DNA from: an uncultured Flavobacteriales bacterium
Lineage (GTDB): Bacteria > Bacteroidota > Bacteroidia > Flavobacteriales_D > Crocinitomicaceae
Length of the DNA stretch: 64,000 bases
Reading direction: 5' to 3'
Assembly: GCA_937973685.1 (NCBI GenBank)
Contig: CALJKJ010000057.1
Coordinates: forward strand, 48,619-112,618
A model generated the notes under the pieces. It did not search any database, was not told the origin of the DNA, and saw only the letters and a program-made list of their open reading frames with translations. Below, one piece after another: positions 53,501 to 62,249 of this stretch. The position numbers and the translations under genes were made by a program. Every line of letters begins with the position of its first letter. Positions within the stretch are counted from its first letter, which is position 1.

Positions 53501-53609
53501 CAGAATCAGTTACTGTACCTCTGATTTTACCTGTTTGGGCAAATCCAAGGGGCGCTAGTAAGAGCATACCGAAAAGAGCTAGAAAAATTGATCTTCTGTT
53601 CGTTTTCAT
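50583..53609 (-). CDS. SusC/RagA-family TonB-dependent transporter
   Basis: 1008 aa from the ATG at 53607-53609 (MKTNRRSIFLAL); a TTG four codons upstream is less likely. A signal peptide is followed by a carboxypeptidase-D-like domain (GKIRGTVTDSDGAGLFQATI, residues ~25-105). The plug domain carries EVVVIGYGTTRTKDLTGA and the IRIRGGTS-like TIRMRGGTSINASNDPLIVVDG block. A 22-strand barrel ends in YSLNFTFNF. It imports oligosaccharides using TonB energy, together with the SusD gene after it. It has its own promoter with an operator over the -33 box. Confidence 0.95.
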   Translation of the reverse strand: MKTNRRSIFLALFGMLLLAPLGFAQTGKIRGTVTDSDGAGLFQATITLVGKSLGATTDEKGAYEIKGLAEGKYTISFVNDGYKSETRDVTLAAGQDLVVNVTLKDASSGIDEVVVIGYGTTRTKDLTGAATIITDKNFVQGSVSTPEQLIMGKSAGVKITSNDGAPGSGSTIRMRGGTSINASNDPLIVVDGVPLDNGGISGASNPLALINPNDIASFVILKDASATAIYGSRAANGVILITTKRGDANKFKVSFESKHSVSTIAKYADVMTGDEFRALINSKGTATQIGMLGTANTDWQREVFRTAYTMDNNVSVSGGLKKLPYRISIGNRNENGILLDDYFNRTSFAMNLTPSFLKNTLTSEVNMRYVETRNNFANRAALGAAYFDPTKPVYSGNDAFGGYYEWIKNGKPNVLAPRNPLGLIKQREDVSKVHRLIANAKLTYKFPFVSGLKAVVNVGIDQATGAGTVNTLASSASGYYSRGSYSEYRQEKNNHLIEAYLNYNKTSKNAKHILDLTGGYSFQNWNTSSPNNPTYNEARDSIISPANANPFYTENSLLSFYGRGIYTFNDKYVFNTSLRYDGSSRFSPETRWGFFPSASAAYVISQEKFMKKIKWINLLKLRAGWGVTGQQDGIGDYSYIGNYFQGSTTAQYAFGGQYYTTFRPNGYDANLKWESTSSINIGLDFGLKNDRISGSIDVYQKTTSDLLATVNVPAGTNFTNAILTNVGGMKNTGIEIMTNFGLIAKKDMRLDMMANATFNKNEVTKLAQINDPKSPGLLVGGISGIANTIQIHQVGMPTFSYFVYEQQYDANGNMIQEGQQATIDINGDGQITTADKWKDINAFVDRNHDGKINIDDRYITRQAAPKVFLGLSFNFTYKNWFAGLSMRSELGGTIYNNIRSNNATYQAAISGTTLGFLNNISNLYYDDQVQKNNERQLLSDHYLEKANFLRMDYFNVGRKFDKMSVALTVSNVFVITKYKGLDPEIGGGIDNNSYPRPRMYSLNFTFNF

Positions 53610-53644
53610 AAGTAATCTCAATTTAATTTAACTTTTCAATTCTT

Positions 53645-53675
53645 CAAATATATTTAACTTTTTTTAAATGTCAAA
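53645..53675 (-). promoter_or_regulatory. Promoter of the susC-susD operon
   Basis: On the minus strand TTTG (plus 53672-53675), 19-nt spacer, TATATTTG (plus 53645-53652): a perfect Bacteroidota promoter, 35 nt before the ATG. It shows that susCD can be transcribed separately from the GH31 gene upstream. Confidence 0.85.
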
Positions 53676-53682
53676 TTGACAC
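53668..53682. promoter_or_regulatory. Operator site B over the susC promoter
   Basis: ATGTCA-AAT-TGACAC, 11 of 12 positions of the regulon palindrome; the inner TGTCA/TGACA is perfect. It covers the whole -33 TTTG of the susC promoter. Confidence 0.8.
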
Positions 53683-53692
53683 TAAGAAATAG

Positions 53693-56065
53693 TTACCAAT
53701 TCATTTGAATTTTTTCTACCACTTTTGTTGTTTTTATCGTTATTTCCATTGTTTGACTGGATGAATGATATGTTTTGTCGACAATTTGAGCATTCTTCAG
53801 TTTACATTTTTTTGGTGATTTTTTCACTCCATGAACGATAATTGTGATGTTTTTTTCTTCAAATTGTGAATTAGCTCCTGTTTCACTTGTAAAGATAAGT
53901 GATAATTTTTTTCTTTTTGTTTGTTGTGATAAATGGAGTATGTTATATTTTCCTGTTGAATAAGCTGCAGGGGATTTACCGTCATCTTCGTACAAATCAA
54001 ATGCACTACAACAAACTGATTCATCAAAATAATAGTGAACAATTAATGCATCTGTTCGTAACGATTCTGAATTTTGAATTTTAGTAGACATCGGTACAAA
54101 GGAACCTCCTTTGACAAAAGTTGGCAATTCATTCATGTTCAATGCAACTACTGATGAATCACCGCCTCTATAAGTAGCTGTCGAATAAAAGTCAAACCAA
54201 AGTGTATTCCCTGGAAAGCGAATAGTTTGTGTTTTTTTACCTTTTTCGAGAACAGGTGAAACTAAAAATGAGGGTCCCCAAAAATAGCTACTACAAGAAG
54301 TTAAAAATGCTTCTTTGTCATCTTCAAAAAACAAAGGACGCATCAACGGCATTCCTGTTTGTTGGTTCTCAAATGCAATGGAATAATTATAGGGAAGTAA
54401 TTCGTAACGTAATTCAATTGCTTTTTTAATGATTCTTTTCGTTTCGGGTGTTTTATAAATAACTTCTGAAGCTACTTGTTCTTGGGAGTGTGGTCGGAAA
54501 ATCGGTTGAAAAACACCATACTGTAACCAACGGATATATAATTCCTCGTCGTTATAATCGCCAGCAAATCCTCCTAAATCGGAGTGCATGTATGCCATTC
54601 CTTGCATTCCCATTTGCAAAGCAATTTCTGGTTGCACAGCTAATCCACCCCAAGAACGATTGACATCGCCTGACCAAGGAATCATTCCAAAACGTTGTGA
54701 ACCGGAATAACCAGCACGCATCAGGATAAATGGTCGTTCTGTTGGGTATTCGTTGCTGTAACCCGTTTGAATCATGCGTGCCCAATCGTGCCCATAAATA
54801 TTGTGGACTTTGTTCGCTTTTCCAACGGCATGTATCAAGTTCTCGGGATGAACTTCCGGTTCGCCTAAGTCGCCCCAAATTCCACTCATCCCCTGTTTTT
54901 TTAAGCCCTTATAAATTCCCCAAAACCAATCACGACTTGCAGGATTATAAACATCGATCAAGCCTGTATTACCAAAGTAAAAATCGTACGTAAACGGATT
55001 CCCCAATGCATCTTTTGCTAACAAAGATTTTGCTTCGTTCCAACGTTTGGAAGTGGTTAAAATAAATGGTTCTGTGATTAAAACTGTTTTGATACCCATG
55101 TTTGAAAAATCACGCATCATTTTTTCAGGTTCAGGAAACGAATCGCTGTAAAAAGCTAAATTTCCGAGTGTTCCTTGAATTTCTTTTCCAAACCAATACA
55201 AGTCAAGAATGACTGCGTCTAAAGGAATACTATCTTTTTTAAAGGTGTTGACAACATTTGTAACTTCGGACTGTGAATGGTAACCAAAACGACTGGCGAA
55301 ATTTCCAAAAGCCCATCGCGGTGGAAGGGGTTGGGATCCTGTTAATGCAGTGTACGAAGCCAGCAATTGTGACCAATCTTCCCCCATGACAAGCTGAAAG
55401 CGAAGAGGTCCTCCAGTTGGTTCAAAGGAAATCGTATTGCTAGTTGTAGCTGCCAAATCAAGTGAACCTGTATAAGAATTGTCAAAATGCAGCAAGTATT
55501 TTTTTGAACTAATAACAAGTGGCATGCAGAAATTCATTTGTTCGGATCGGTACTCGTAACCGTAATGAGCTTTGTTATACAAAGCAAGTTTGTTTCCACG
55601 ACGGTTCATTCCTAATGCACGCGCACCTCCTCCGTATAATTTTTCCGAATTATCAATTGTAATGTTCAAAGAGCGAGCTGTTTCTGTCTTGATTGCTTGT
55701 ACATCGCTGATGATCAAATGACCTTGAAAATAATAATCGATTTTCAAAGGTGATTTCTGAATGATTATTTTTACGTCGTGATGCGTTAATTGAAGCGAAT
55801 TTGTGTTTTCTTGCACTGTAAACGGCTGATTGTTCCGATCAAGAATAACCGCATGACTTGAACTATCAAGGGATTCATCAGTTGGTACAAATACGGTTTC
55901 TATAATGTTGGCTTTCAACGATGCAAAATGATACACACCTTGATCTGTTTTAATTGAAAATGCACGATCAGTTTTTTCAGATGAAATAACGTTGTTTTTA
56001 CTCGATTGAGCCAATGAATATAACCCAATGAAAAGGAAAACAAGTGAGAGTTTCAAAGTTTGCAT
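53693..56065 (-). CDS. GH31 alpha-glucosidase
   Basis: 790 aa with a signal peptide (MQTLKLSLVFLFIGLYSLAQ). The GH31 barrel shows ILDLYWFGK, the nucleophile Asp near residue 395 in GIWGDLGEPE (family WxDMNE), and the acid/base region IPWSGDVNRSWGG. An N-terminal beta-sandwich and C-terminal beta domains are present. It releases glucose from maltose and maltodextrins, probably in the periplasm. It is the third gene of the cotH-GH13-GH31 unit, with 14 nt between it and the GH13 gene. Confidence 0.93.
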   Translation of the reverse strand: MQTLKLSLVFLFIGLYSLAQSSKNNVISSEKTDRAFSIKTDQGVYHFASLKANIIETVFVPTDESLDSSSHAVILDRNNQPFTVQENTNSLQLTHHDVKIIIQKSPLKIDYYFQGHLIISDVQAIKTETARSLNITIDNSEKLYGGGARALGMNRRGNKLALYNKAHYGYEYRSEQMNFCMPLVISSKKYLLHFDNSYTGSLDLAATTSNTISFEPTGGPLRFQLVMGEDWSQLLASYTALTGSQPLPPRWAFGNFASRFGYHSQSEVTNVVNTFKKDSIPLDAVILDLYWFGKEIQGTLGNLAFYSDSFPEPEKMMRDFSNMGIKTVLITEPFILTTSKRWNEAKSLLAKDALGNPFTYDFYFGNTGLIDVYNPASRDWFWGIYKGLKKQGMSGIWGDLGEPEVHPENLIHAVGKANKVHNIYGHDWARMIQTGYSNEYPTERPFILMRAGYSGSQRFGMIPWSGDVNRSWGGLAVQPEIALQMGMQGMAYMHSDLGGFAGDYNDEELYIRWLQYGVFQPIFRPHSQEQVASEVIYKTPETKRIIKKAIELRYELLPYNYSIAFENQQTGMPLMRPLFFEDDKEAFLTSCSSYFWGPSFLVSPVLEKGKKTQTIRFPGNTLWFDFYSTATYRGGDSSVVALNMNELPTFVKGGSFVPMSTKIQNSESLRTDALIVHYYFDESVCCSAFDLYEDDGKSPAAYSTGKYNILHLSQQTKRKKLSLIFTSETGANSQFEEKNITIIVHGVKKSPKKCKLKNAQIVDKTYHSSSQTMEITIKTTKVVEKIQMNW

Positions 56066-56079
56066 GATGTATTCGTTCG

Positions 56080-57921
56080 TTATTTTAATTCAAAAATAAA
56101 TGCCGTTTTGGGCGCTATTTTCAATGTTTTTTCTGAGAAATTCAATCCAGCATTGGTGAATATTTCAATACCCGATTTATAATTCGTCAATACTTCATTG
56201 AAACGATTCAAATCAAGTGTTTGCTCCTGCAATGAATTGTTCATGACAACCATAACCGTTTGTTGTTCGTGAACCCTGAAATAAACATAAACATTGTTTT
56301 CAGGAACAAATTGAATTGTTTTTCCTTGGTGAACAGCTATGGCATTTTTCCGCCAATTGAATAATTTTTTTGTAAAATCTAAGTAATATTTTTCCTCGTT
56401 GTTGATTCCTTGACCGGTAAATACATTTTTTGTATCACCTTCCCATCCACCAGGGAAATCTTTACGGATATCTGCATCGCCTTTGTCTTTTTCACCTTTC
56501 ATACCAACTTCGCTACCATAATAGATCTGAGGAATTCCTCTAACTGTTGCTATAAGCGTAAGACCCAAACGGTAATCGTTGATGGAAGGATAGATTTGAT
56601 TGAAACGTCTGGTGTCGTGATTTTCCATAAAAACCAACATGTTTGATGCATCTGCATACAAGAAATCGTTGACAAAATTGTTGTATACCTTAATCATTCC
56701 TTGATCCCATGAAGGTTTTGTGTCGTTAAAAACAGATTGGAATGCATCGTGCAGTGTAAAGTCCATCACACCAGGTAAATAGGTGTTGTACGATTGAATC
56801 GCACTGATTGGACTGTTTTTTTGCCAATAGGAAATTTGTGCTTGACTTTGTAACCAAACTTCTCCTACCATATTAAATTTCGGGTATTCATCCGTAATTG
56901 CTTTTGTCCATTTTGCGATACCTTCTTTGTCGTTATAACTATAGGTATCGATTCGAAAACCATCTAAATTGGCTTCTTCAATCCACCAAAGGGCATTTTG
57001 AATCAAATAATTTAACAAAAGCGGATTGCTTTGATTCAAATCGGGCATTGATGGAACAAACCAACCATCAGCACAATAAGTTAAATCTCTTGTAGAATGG
57101 TTTTGATCCATTTGTGTGCTCATTCTGTAATTAGACTGGGCATAGCCTGGAAATTGGTGAATCCAATTGTATGTGGGTAAATCCTTCATCATCCAATGCA
57201 TGTAACCGATGTGGTTCGGAACCATATCTTGAATGATTTTCAAGTCTTTTGCATGGGCTTCAGCAACAAGTTTTTTATATAATTCATTTGTTCCATAGCG
57301 CGGATCTACTTTGTACAAATCACTTTGACCATATGTATGATACGAATAGGTTGAATCGTTGTCTTCCAACATTGGAGTTGGCCAAATGGTAGTTGCTCCA
57401 ATACTTTTTATATAATCAAGGTGATTGATCATTCCTTGAATATCACCGCCATGACGTCCGCCAGGTTTTGAACGATTTCCTTTTTCAAAAACACTTGGGT
57501 GTGAATCATTTGCAGGGTCACCATTAGCAAAACGATCGGGCATTAATAAATAAACGACATCTTGAGGACCAAAACTTTCTCTGTTTTTTGAACCGACATT
57601 TCGGTTTTTCAACTCGTAGTTGATTGATTTCACTACTTTCTTTCCAGCTTTTAGTTCAAAGGTGAACATGCCAGCTTTTTGATTACTCGTTTCAATTGTA
57701 ACAAATAAGTAGTTTGGATTTTCTGTTTTGGTTACGCCAATAATTTTGAGTTGAGCGGAACTAATCTCATAGTTTGCAATTCCTTTTCCGTGCAATAAAA
57801 TTTCAACATTTGCATGTTCCATTCCAATCCACCAATGTGGAGGTTCAACATGGTCAATAGTAACTTGTGCAGTTACACGAAGCGCAGAAATTAAAAGAAA
57901 AAAAGTAACTAATTGTTTCAT
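56080..57921 (-). CDS. GH13 neopullulanase/cyclomaltodextrinase (SusA-like)
   Basis: 613 aa with a signal peptide (MKQLVTFFLLISALRVTAQ). The N-terminal cyclomaltodextrinase-type beta domain (VEPPHWWIGMEHANVEILLHG) is followed by the GH13 barrel: DMVPNH, nucleophile D near residue 324 (GFRIDTYSY), acid/base E near 351 (MVGEVW) and ENHDTRRF near 434. A C-terminal beta domain ends it. This is the layout of periplasmic SusA. It lies between the CotH and GH31 genes in one operon. Confidence 0.93.
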   Translation of the reverse strand: MKQLVTFFLLISALRVTAQVTIDHVEPPHWWIGMEHANVEILLHGKGIANYEISSAQLKIIGVTKTENPNYLFVTIETSNQKAGMFTFELKAGKKVVKSINYELKNRNVGSKNRESFGPQDVVYLLMPDRFANGDPANDSHPSVFEKGNRSKPGGRHGGDIQGMINHLDYIKSIGATTIWPTPMLEDNDSTYSYHTYGQSDLYKVDPRYGTNELYKKLVAEAHAKDLKIIQDMVPNHIGYMHWMMKDLPTYNWIHQFPGYAQSNYRMSTQMDQNHSTRDLTYCADGWFVPSMPDLNQSNPLLLNYLIQNALWWIEEANLDGFRIDTYSYNDKEGIAKWTKAITDEYPKFNMVGEVWLQSQAQISYWQKNSPISAIQSYNTYLPGVMDFTLHDAFQSVFNDTKPSWDQGMIKVYNNFVNDFLYADASNMLVFMENHDTRRFNQIYPSINDYRLGLTLIATVRGIPQIYYGSEVGMKGEKDKGDADIRKDFPGGWEGDTKNVFTGQGINNEEKYYLDFTKKLFNWRKNAIAVHQGKTIQFVPENNVYVYFRVHEQQTVMVVMNNSLQEQTLDLNRFNEVLTNYKSGIEIFTNAGLNFSEKTLKIAPKTAFIFELK

Positions 57922-57932
57922 GGTTTATTTAT

Positions 57933-59360
57933 TTAATCTAATTGTATTGTTTTTTTACGATGACCAAATTGATCTTCAAGAATAATCAATTGTCCTTTTG
58001 TAGTGACAGAGATGGGTTGCCCTAAAAGATTATAAGCTTTCGTAGGTGTGCCAAATAGTTTGTTTTCTTCGATGCCCAAAGAACAAGGTATAATCGGATT
58101 TGTATACGTAGTTTGATTTCCTGCACTGATGGAACGGTTGTCAACAAAATCAGCAATTGAAGAACTAATGTGACTACCATATGCTTGGTAAATAGCATCT
58201 TGAAAGTCATTATTGCTAAAACCATAATCCAACCCTTTGTAATTGTCAGCCAAAGCAGCAGGTGTAATTAAGGTTTGTATTTGTTCAATTTGCGGAATTA
58301 ATGTGTTATAATTATAAAAACTGTTAACAAAAGAATCAACGTAAAAAGTGAATCGTTCTTTGTAATATGGAACAGCCATAATTTTTGTATACAGCGGGCG
58401 ATTTCCAGTTGACCAAGTGTAAATATTTCTGTTTGCCCAATTAATCGAAAACCAATCGACTCCAAAAGTGTTGTCCATATCGTATTCGATAAAAACAAAT
58501 TTTCCATCAGATGGACGTTGGTATAAATAGAAATTATTTTGATTGTAACTATACCCATCCCAATGCCCCATTAACACTTCACATGCCAAGGTTTTTAAAT
58601 ACATGTCTACATCAAAAACCTCGTTAATTGCACAAGCAAAATTGGCAGATGAAGTGTTGTTTAAGACGTCAACAAAATGGATCAAACCAGTATAATCGTC
58701 AACTGCTTTATTAGTTTGTAATTCATACGTGTTTTTGTAGTTGTTTTTATTCGTTCCCAAATAAGTCAAATTTGAACCATAAAAACACTTGTAAAGATTT
58801 CCACTATCATCATTGATAAAACGTCGTTGTAAAAATTCTTCGTCGATATGTTCAACATTTATATAAAGTCCTTTGTATTCGTTATTGATGTATAATTTTA
58901 CATAACTCGTGCGCGAACTTGGCACCCCAGCATTTCGTAAAACCATATTAGAAAGTTGGGTGCGCAAAATCGAAACATCATTGTGTTCGCCGTTCAAATT
59001 CAGTTTATCTAAATTTTTCCATTTTCTACCAGGTGAATAGGTGTTAAAAGATACTTTGAATGATTTTTTTGCTGCATTCCGCGAAGTGTTTCCACGAATA
59101 CGAAACCCGACATTCTCTACGGTGTCGATTCCGTTGGATGATTCATAGATAAAACGAGCAGTGTATTCATAATCGGAACTACTATTTGCTGGATTTAATA
59201 ATTGTGCAAGACTATCTGAAGGTAACGTTACCCGAACGGTTGCTACTTCATTTTGAAGAAAAGCTTGGTTATTTTGTGGGTGAACTAATTGAGAATAAGC
59301 GTCTTCAAAAATCGAAAAGCTTGCTAACATTAGTAAAAAAGGAAGAATAATTCCGCGCAT
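57933..59360 (-). CDS. CotH kinase family surface protein
   Basis: 475 aa with a signal peptide (MRGIILPFLLMLASFSIFEDAYSQ). CotH-family protein-kinase-like fold: FRIRGNTSRNAAKKSFKVSFN, KLNLNGEHNDVSILRTQLS, GLYINVEHIDEEFLQRRF, and the Mg-binding-like EYDMDNTFGVDW. The last ~45 residues (AYNLLGQPISVTTKGQLIIL, then a basic end) resemble a short T9SS sorting domain. CotH of Bacillus phosphorylates spore-coat proteins. Here it heads a starch-enzyme operon, and an operator lies 47 nt upstream. Its target is unknown. Confidence 0.85.
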   Translation of the reverse strand: MRGIILPFLLMLASFSIFEDAYSQLVHPQNNQAFLQNEVATVRVTLPSDSLAQLLNPANSSSDYEYTARFIYESSNGIDTVENVGFRIRGNTSRNAAKKSFKVSFNTYSPGRKWKNLDKLNLNGEHNDVSILRTQLSNMVLRNAGVPSSRTSYVKLYINNEYKGLYINVEHIDEEFLQRRFINDDSGNLYKCFYGSNLTYLGTNKNNYKNTYELQTNKAVDDYTGLIHFVDVLNNTSSANFACAINEVFDVDMYLKTLACEVLMGHWDGYSYNQNNFYLYQRPSDGKFVFIEYDMDNTFGVDWFSINWANRNIYTWSTGNRPLYTKIMAVPYYKERFTFYVDSFVNSFYNYNTLIPQIEQIQTLITPAALADNYKGLDYGFSNNDFQDAIYQAYGSHISSSIADFVDNRSISAGNQTTYTNPIIPCSLGIEENKLFGTPTKAYNLLGQPISVTTKGQLIILEDQFGHRKKTIQLD

Positions 59361-59406
59361 AGAGTATTAGTTATTGTACGAATTTACAAAATACAATCAT
59401 AGGTAA

Positions 59407-59421
59407 GTGTAATTTTGACAG
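59407..59421. promoter_or_regulatory. Operator site F upstream of the cotH-GH13-GH31 operon
   Basis: GTGTAA-TTT-TGACAG, 10 of 12 positions of the regulon palindrome, 47 nt before the cotH start. The best minus-strand -7 candidate, TATGATTG (plus 59394-59401), is 7 of 8 to consensus and lies just downstream of the site. Confidence 0.65.
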
Positions 59422-59531
59422 TTATTCTTTTTTAAAGAACAAAGGTTCATTATAGTCAACTATTGGTTTCATTGTAAGATCTTCTGTAAGATTCTTTCTC
59501 AAAGAACATGAAAAATCTCGTTAACAAACAA

Positions 59532-59539
59532 TATATTTG
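59532..59539 (+). promoter_or_regulatory. -7 box of porW
   Basis: TATATTTG, a full match, 46 nt before the porW ATG at 59586. No clear TTTG at -33. It lies inside the longer open frame that starts at 59508, which argues for the downstream start. Confidence 0.5.
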
Positions 59540-59585
59540 CGGAATAAGAGTTATTTTAACCTTACAAGAATACGTTCTTAATTGC

Positions 59586-62249
59586 ATGAAAAACTGGTTT
59601 TTACTTTTAGCGATTTCAATTGTTTCACTTGTTTTTACAAGTTGTTCAACGGAACGCAATACCTTATTGAGTCGTACTTACCACAGTACAACGGCTCATT
59701 ACAACGGTTATTTTAATGCCAATGATTTGTTACGTTCTTCGTTAACGCAATATCAGAATGGACTGAAAGAGAATTATTACACTATTTTACCTATTCGACC
59801 ATTGCCAAATGAAGAAGAGGTAAAAGCGCTTTATACACCAATTGATACAGCAATTTCAAAATGCACGAAAGTCATTCAACGTCATGCGATGCCATCAATG
59901 GATAAGCCTTCGTTGAAAAAAGATGAACACAATACCTGGATAGATGAAAATTGGTTAACCATTGGAATTGCGAACTATTACCGAAGAAATTACGATGGCG
60001 CACTAAAGAATTTGGACTATGTAAAAAAGTTTTTCGCAACAGATAAAACAGCTTATATAGCCGAAATGTGGATTGCACGTGTACACATTCAGGAAGGTCG
60101 TTACACTGAGGCTATTCTTTGTTTGAATAGTTTGGACCTATCTGCAGAAGCGCTCAAACAAGCCGAAGAAACTCAAAAATCCGCAAAATCAATTAAAAAG
60201 AAACCGCTTGTTAAAAAAGGAAAAAAGCCAACAAAAGACGAAAAAACAATAGCTCCTTTCCCAAAAACCTTATTATTCGACTTGGCCTTAACAAAAGCAA
60301 TGTTGGCCGAAAAAAAGAATGATCAAGAGGGCATGATAAAGGCTTTGTCAGAAACAGTGAAATATGCAAAAAAGTCAACTGATAAAGCCCGTTTGTATTT
60401 TGTTTTGGCTCAATTACAAGAACAAAAAGGGGATAGACAAGCTGCAGCTTTGAATTATGCAAAAGTCTTAAAATACAATGCCTCTTTTGAAATGAATTTT
60501 AATGCGCGTTTGAAAAAAGCATTGAATGCAGGTGGAGACAAAGTTGTAAAAGATTTAAATAAATTATTGCGAGATACTAAAAACGCTGAATTCAAAGATC
60601 AAATATATTACACTTTAGCACAAATATCGTTCAATGATGGAGACGTAGAAAAAGCAATAGAACATTACACAAGTTCTGCTTTTTATTCGAATACCAACAA
60701 GTTCCAAAAAGGGCTCTCCTATGAAAAATTAGGCGATATCTTTTTTGGTAGAAAGTTGTATGTTTCAGCTCAAAAATATTACGATAGCTGCGCAAAAGTA
60801 ATCCCTGAAAACTATCCAAATTTTACAGGCGTTAAAAACAAAGCAGAAAAATTACAAGCTTTGGTCAAAGCAATTGAAACTGCAACCTATGAAGATAGTG
60901 TGCAACGTATTGCTGCGCTTTCTCCCGAAGATCAATTAGCCTTTGCGAAAGACCTTGTTAAGAAAATAAAATCAGACGAAGCGCGCAGAAAAAAACAGGA
61001 AGCCGAAAAATTAGCGCTTTTGCAAGCCGAACGGTCGAATGCTCCTGCAACAGGTAATGGTTCAAAGTTCTATTGGAACAATGAAAAAGCGAAGACAGAA
61101 GGATTTGAAGAATTTAAACGTCAGTGGGGGCAACGTCTAAACGAAGATGATTGGAGGCGATCGGATAAAATCGTTTTTGCAACGTTCAACGAACCAGAGA
61201 AAGATTCGTTGGCACCAGAAAAAGAACAAAAAGAAGCGCCTGTTGATTCGTTGACTGCTGAAAGTTTATTAGCAAAATTACCAAGCTCCGATTCTGCATT
61301 GCAATTGTCTCGCGAACGGATGATGGAAGCTTATTTTAATGCTGGACAGATTTATCAGGAACAATTAAACGAAAAAGAATTGGCTGAAAAGCAATACATG
61401 AAAATCGTAGAACAAACATTTGAAAACAAACACAAATTATTAGCTGCATTTCAATTGTATAAATTATATGATCCTACTGATGCAAAAGCTATTACGCAAC
61501 GTGATTATATTTTGTTGTACTATCCAACATCTGATTATGCGGGTTATTTGAGAGATCCTGATTATTTTATTCAAAAGAAAGAACGCCAAAAAGAAACTGA
61601 AAACGATTATTTAAAAGATTTGGATCGATACGAAAGAGGTCTGTACTCGATTGTAATTTCCAAAGCTAATTCAATCATTAATAACGACAAAGACAATCCG
61701 TTTCGACCAAAATATTATTTATTGAAAGCGAAGTCACAAGCGAAAATATACGAGGACAAAAAAATGGTGTTGCCGACGCTTAATGACTTGCTTGTTGCTT
61801 ATCCTGGAACAGACGAAGCAAAGAGTGCACAAAAAATGAAGGACATCATTGAAAAAGGATATTCAACAAATACACCAGTAGATTTTACAAAGAAAGGGTT
61901 GTATACCTACAAAGAAAACGAACCGATGTCTGTCCTCATCTTCTTGGATGAAAAAGTGAACGGTGCAGTAGCAAAAAATCGTGTGATTGATTTCAATAAA
62001 GAATTTTTCAGTAGGGGCAAATTGAATACCAGCTCGAAACTATTTGGCGAAAAAAGTGTCATACTTATCAAAGAATTTGATGATGAAACCGAGGCTGCTG
62101 AATATTTACGCATGTACAAAAAAACCAAAAAACACTTGATGGATATGCAGAAATTCAAGATTGTTTACATTTCACAAGAAAACATGAAACTGCTTTTTGA
62201 AACACAAAAACTAGCGGAATACGAACTGTTTTTTGACGAATTTTATTAA
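59586..62249 (+). CDS. porW: T9SS lipoprotein PorW/SprE
   Basis: 887 aa from the ATG at 59586, giving a lipoprotein signal (MKNWFLLLAISIVSLVFTSC, Cys 20). The mature start TERNTLLSRTYHSTTAHYNGYFNAND is highly characteristic of PorW/SprE. A long TPR region follows, with a Lys-rich linker near residue 205 and a charged stretch near 460-520. PorW is an outer-membrane lipoprotein of the type IX secretion system, needed for export of sorting-domain cargo such as the proteins found elsewhere in this window. The stop overlaps the atpZ start (TAATG). Confidence 0.9.
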   Translation: MKNWFLLLAISIVSLVFTSCSTERNTLLSRTYHSTTAHYNGYFNANDLLRSSLTQYQNGLKENYYTILPIRPLPNEEEVKALYTPIDTAISKCTKVIQRHAMPSMDKPSLKKDEHNTWIDENWLTIGIANYYRRNYDGALKNLDYVKKFFATDKTAYIAEMWIARVHIQEGRYTEAILCLNSLDLSAEALKQAEETQKSAKSIKKKPLVKKGKKPTKDEKTIAPFPKTLLFDLALTKAMLAEKKNDQEGMIKALSETVKYAKKSTDKARLYFVLAQLQEQKGDRQAAALNYAKVLKYNASFEMNFNARLKKALNAGGDKVVKDLNKLLRDTKNAEFKDQIYYTLAQISFNDGDVEKAIEHYTSSAFYSNTNKFQKGLSYEKLGDIFFGRKLYVSAQKYYDSCAKVIPENYPNFTGVKNKAEKLQALVKAIETATYEDSVQRIAALSPEDQLAFAKDLVKKIKSDEARRKKQEAEKLALLQAERSNAPATGNGSKFYWNNEKAKTEGFEEFKRQWGQRLNEDDWRRSDKIVFATFNEPEKDSLAPEKEQKEAPVDSLTAESLLAKLPSSDSALQLSRERMMEAYFNAGQIYQEQLNEKELAEKQYMKIVEQTFENKHKLLAAFQLYKLYDPTDAKAITQRDYILLYYPTSDYAGYLRDPDYFIQKKERQKETENDYLKDLDRYERGLYSIVISKANSIINNDKDNPFRPKYYLLKAKSQAKIYEDKKMVLPTLNDLLVAYPGTDEAKSAQKMKDIIEKGYSTNTPVDFTKKGLYTYKENEPMSVLIFLDEKVNGAVAKNRVIDFNKEFFSRGKLNTSSKLFGEKSVILIKEFDDETEAAEYLRMYKKTKKHLMDMQKFKIVYISQENMKLLFETQKLAEYELFFDEFY

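Noticed and set aside
59508..59585. 26-codon N-terminal extension of PorW
   Set aside because: The lipoprotein signal begins at 59586 and a TATATTTG promoter box lies inside the extension.
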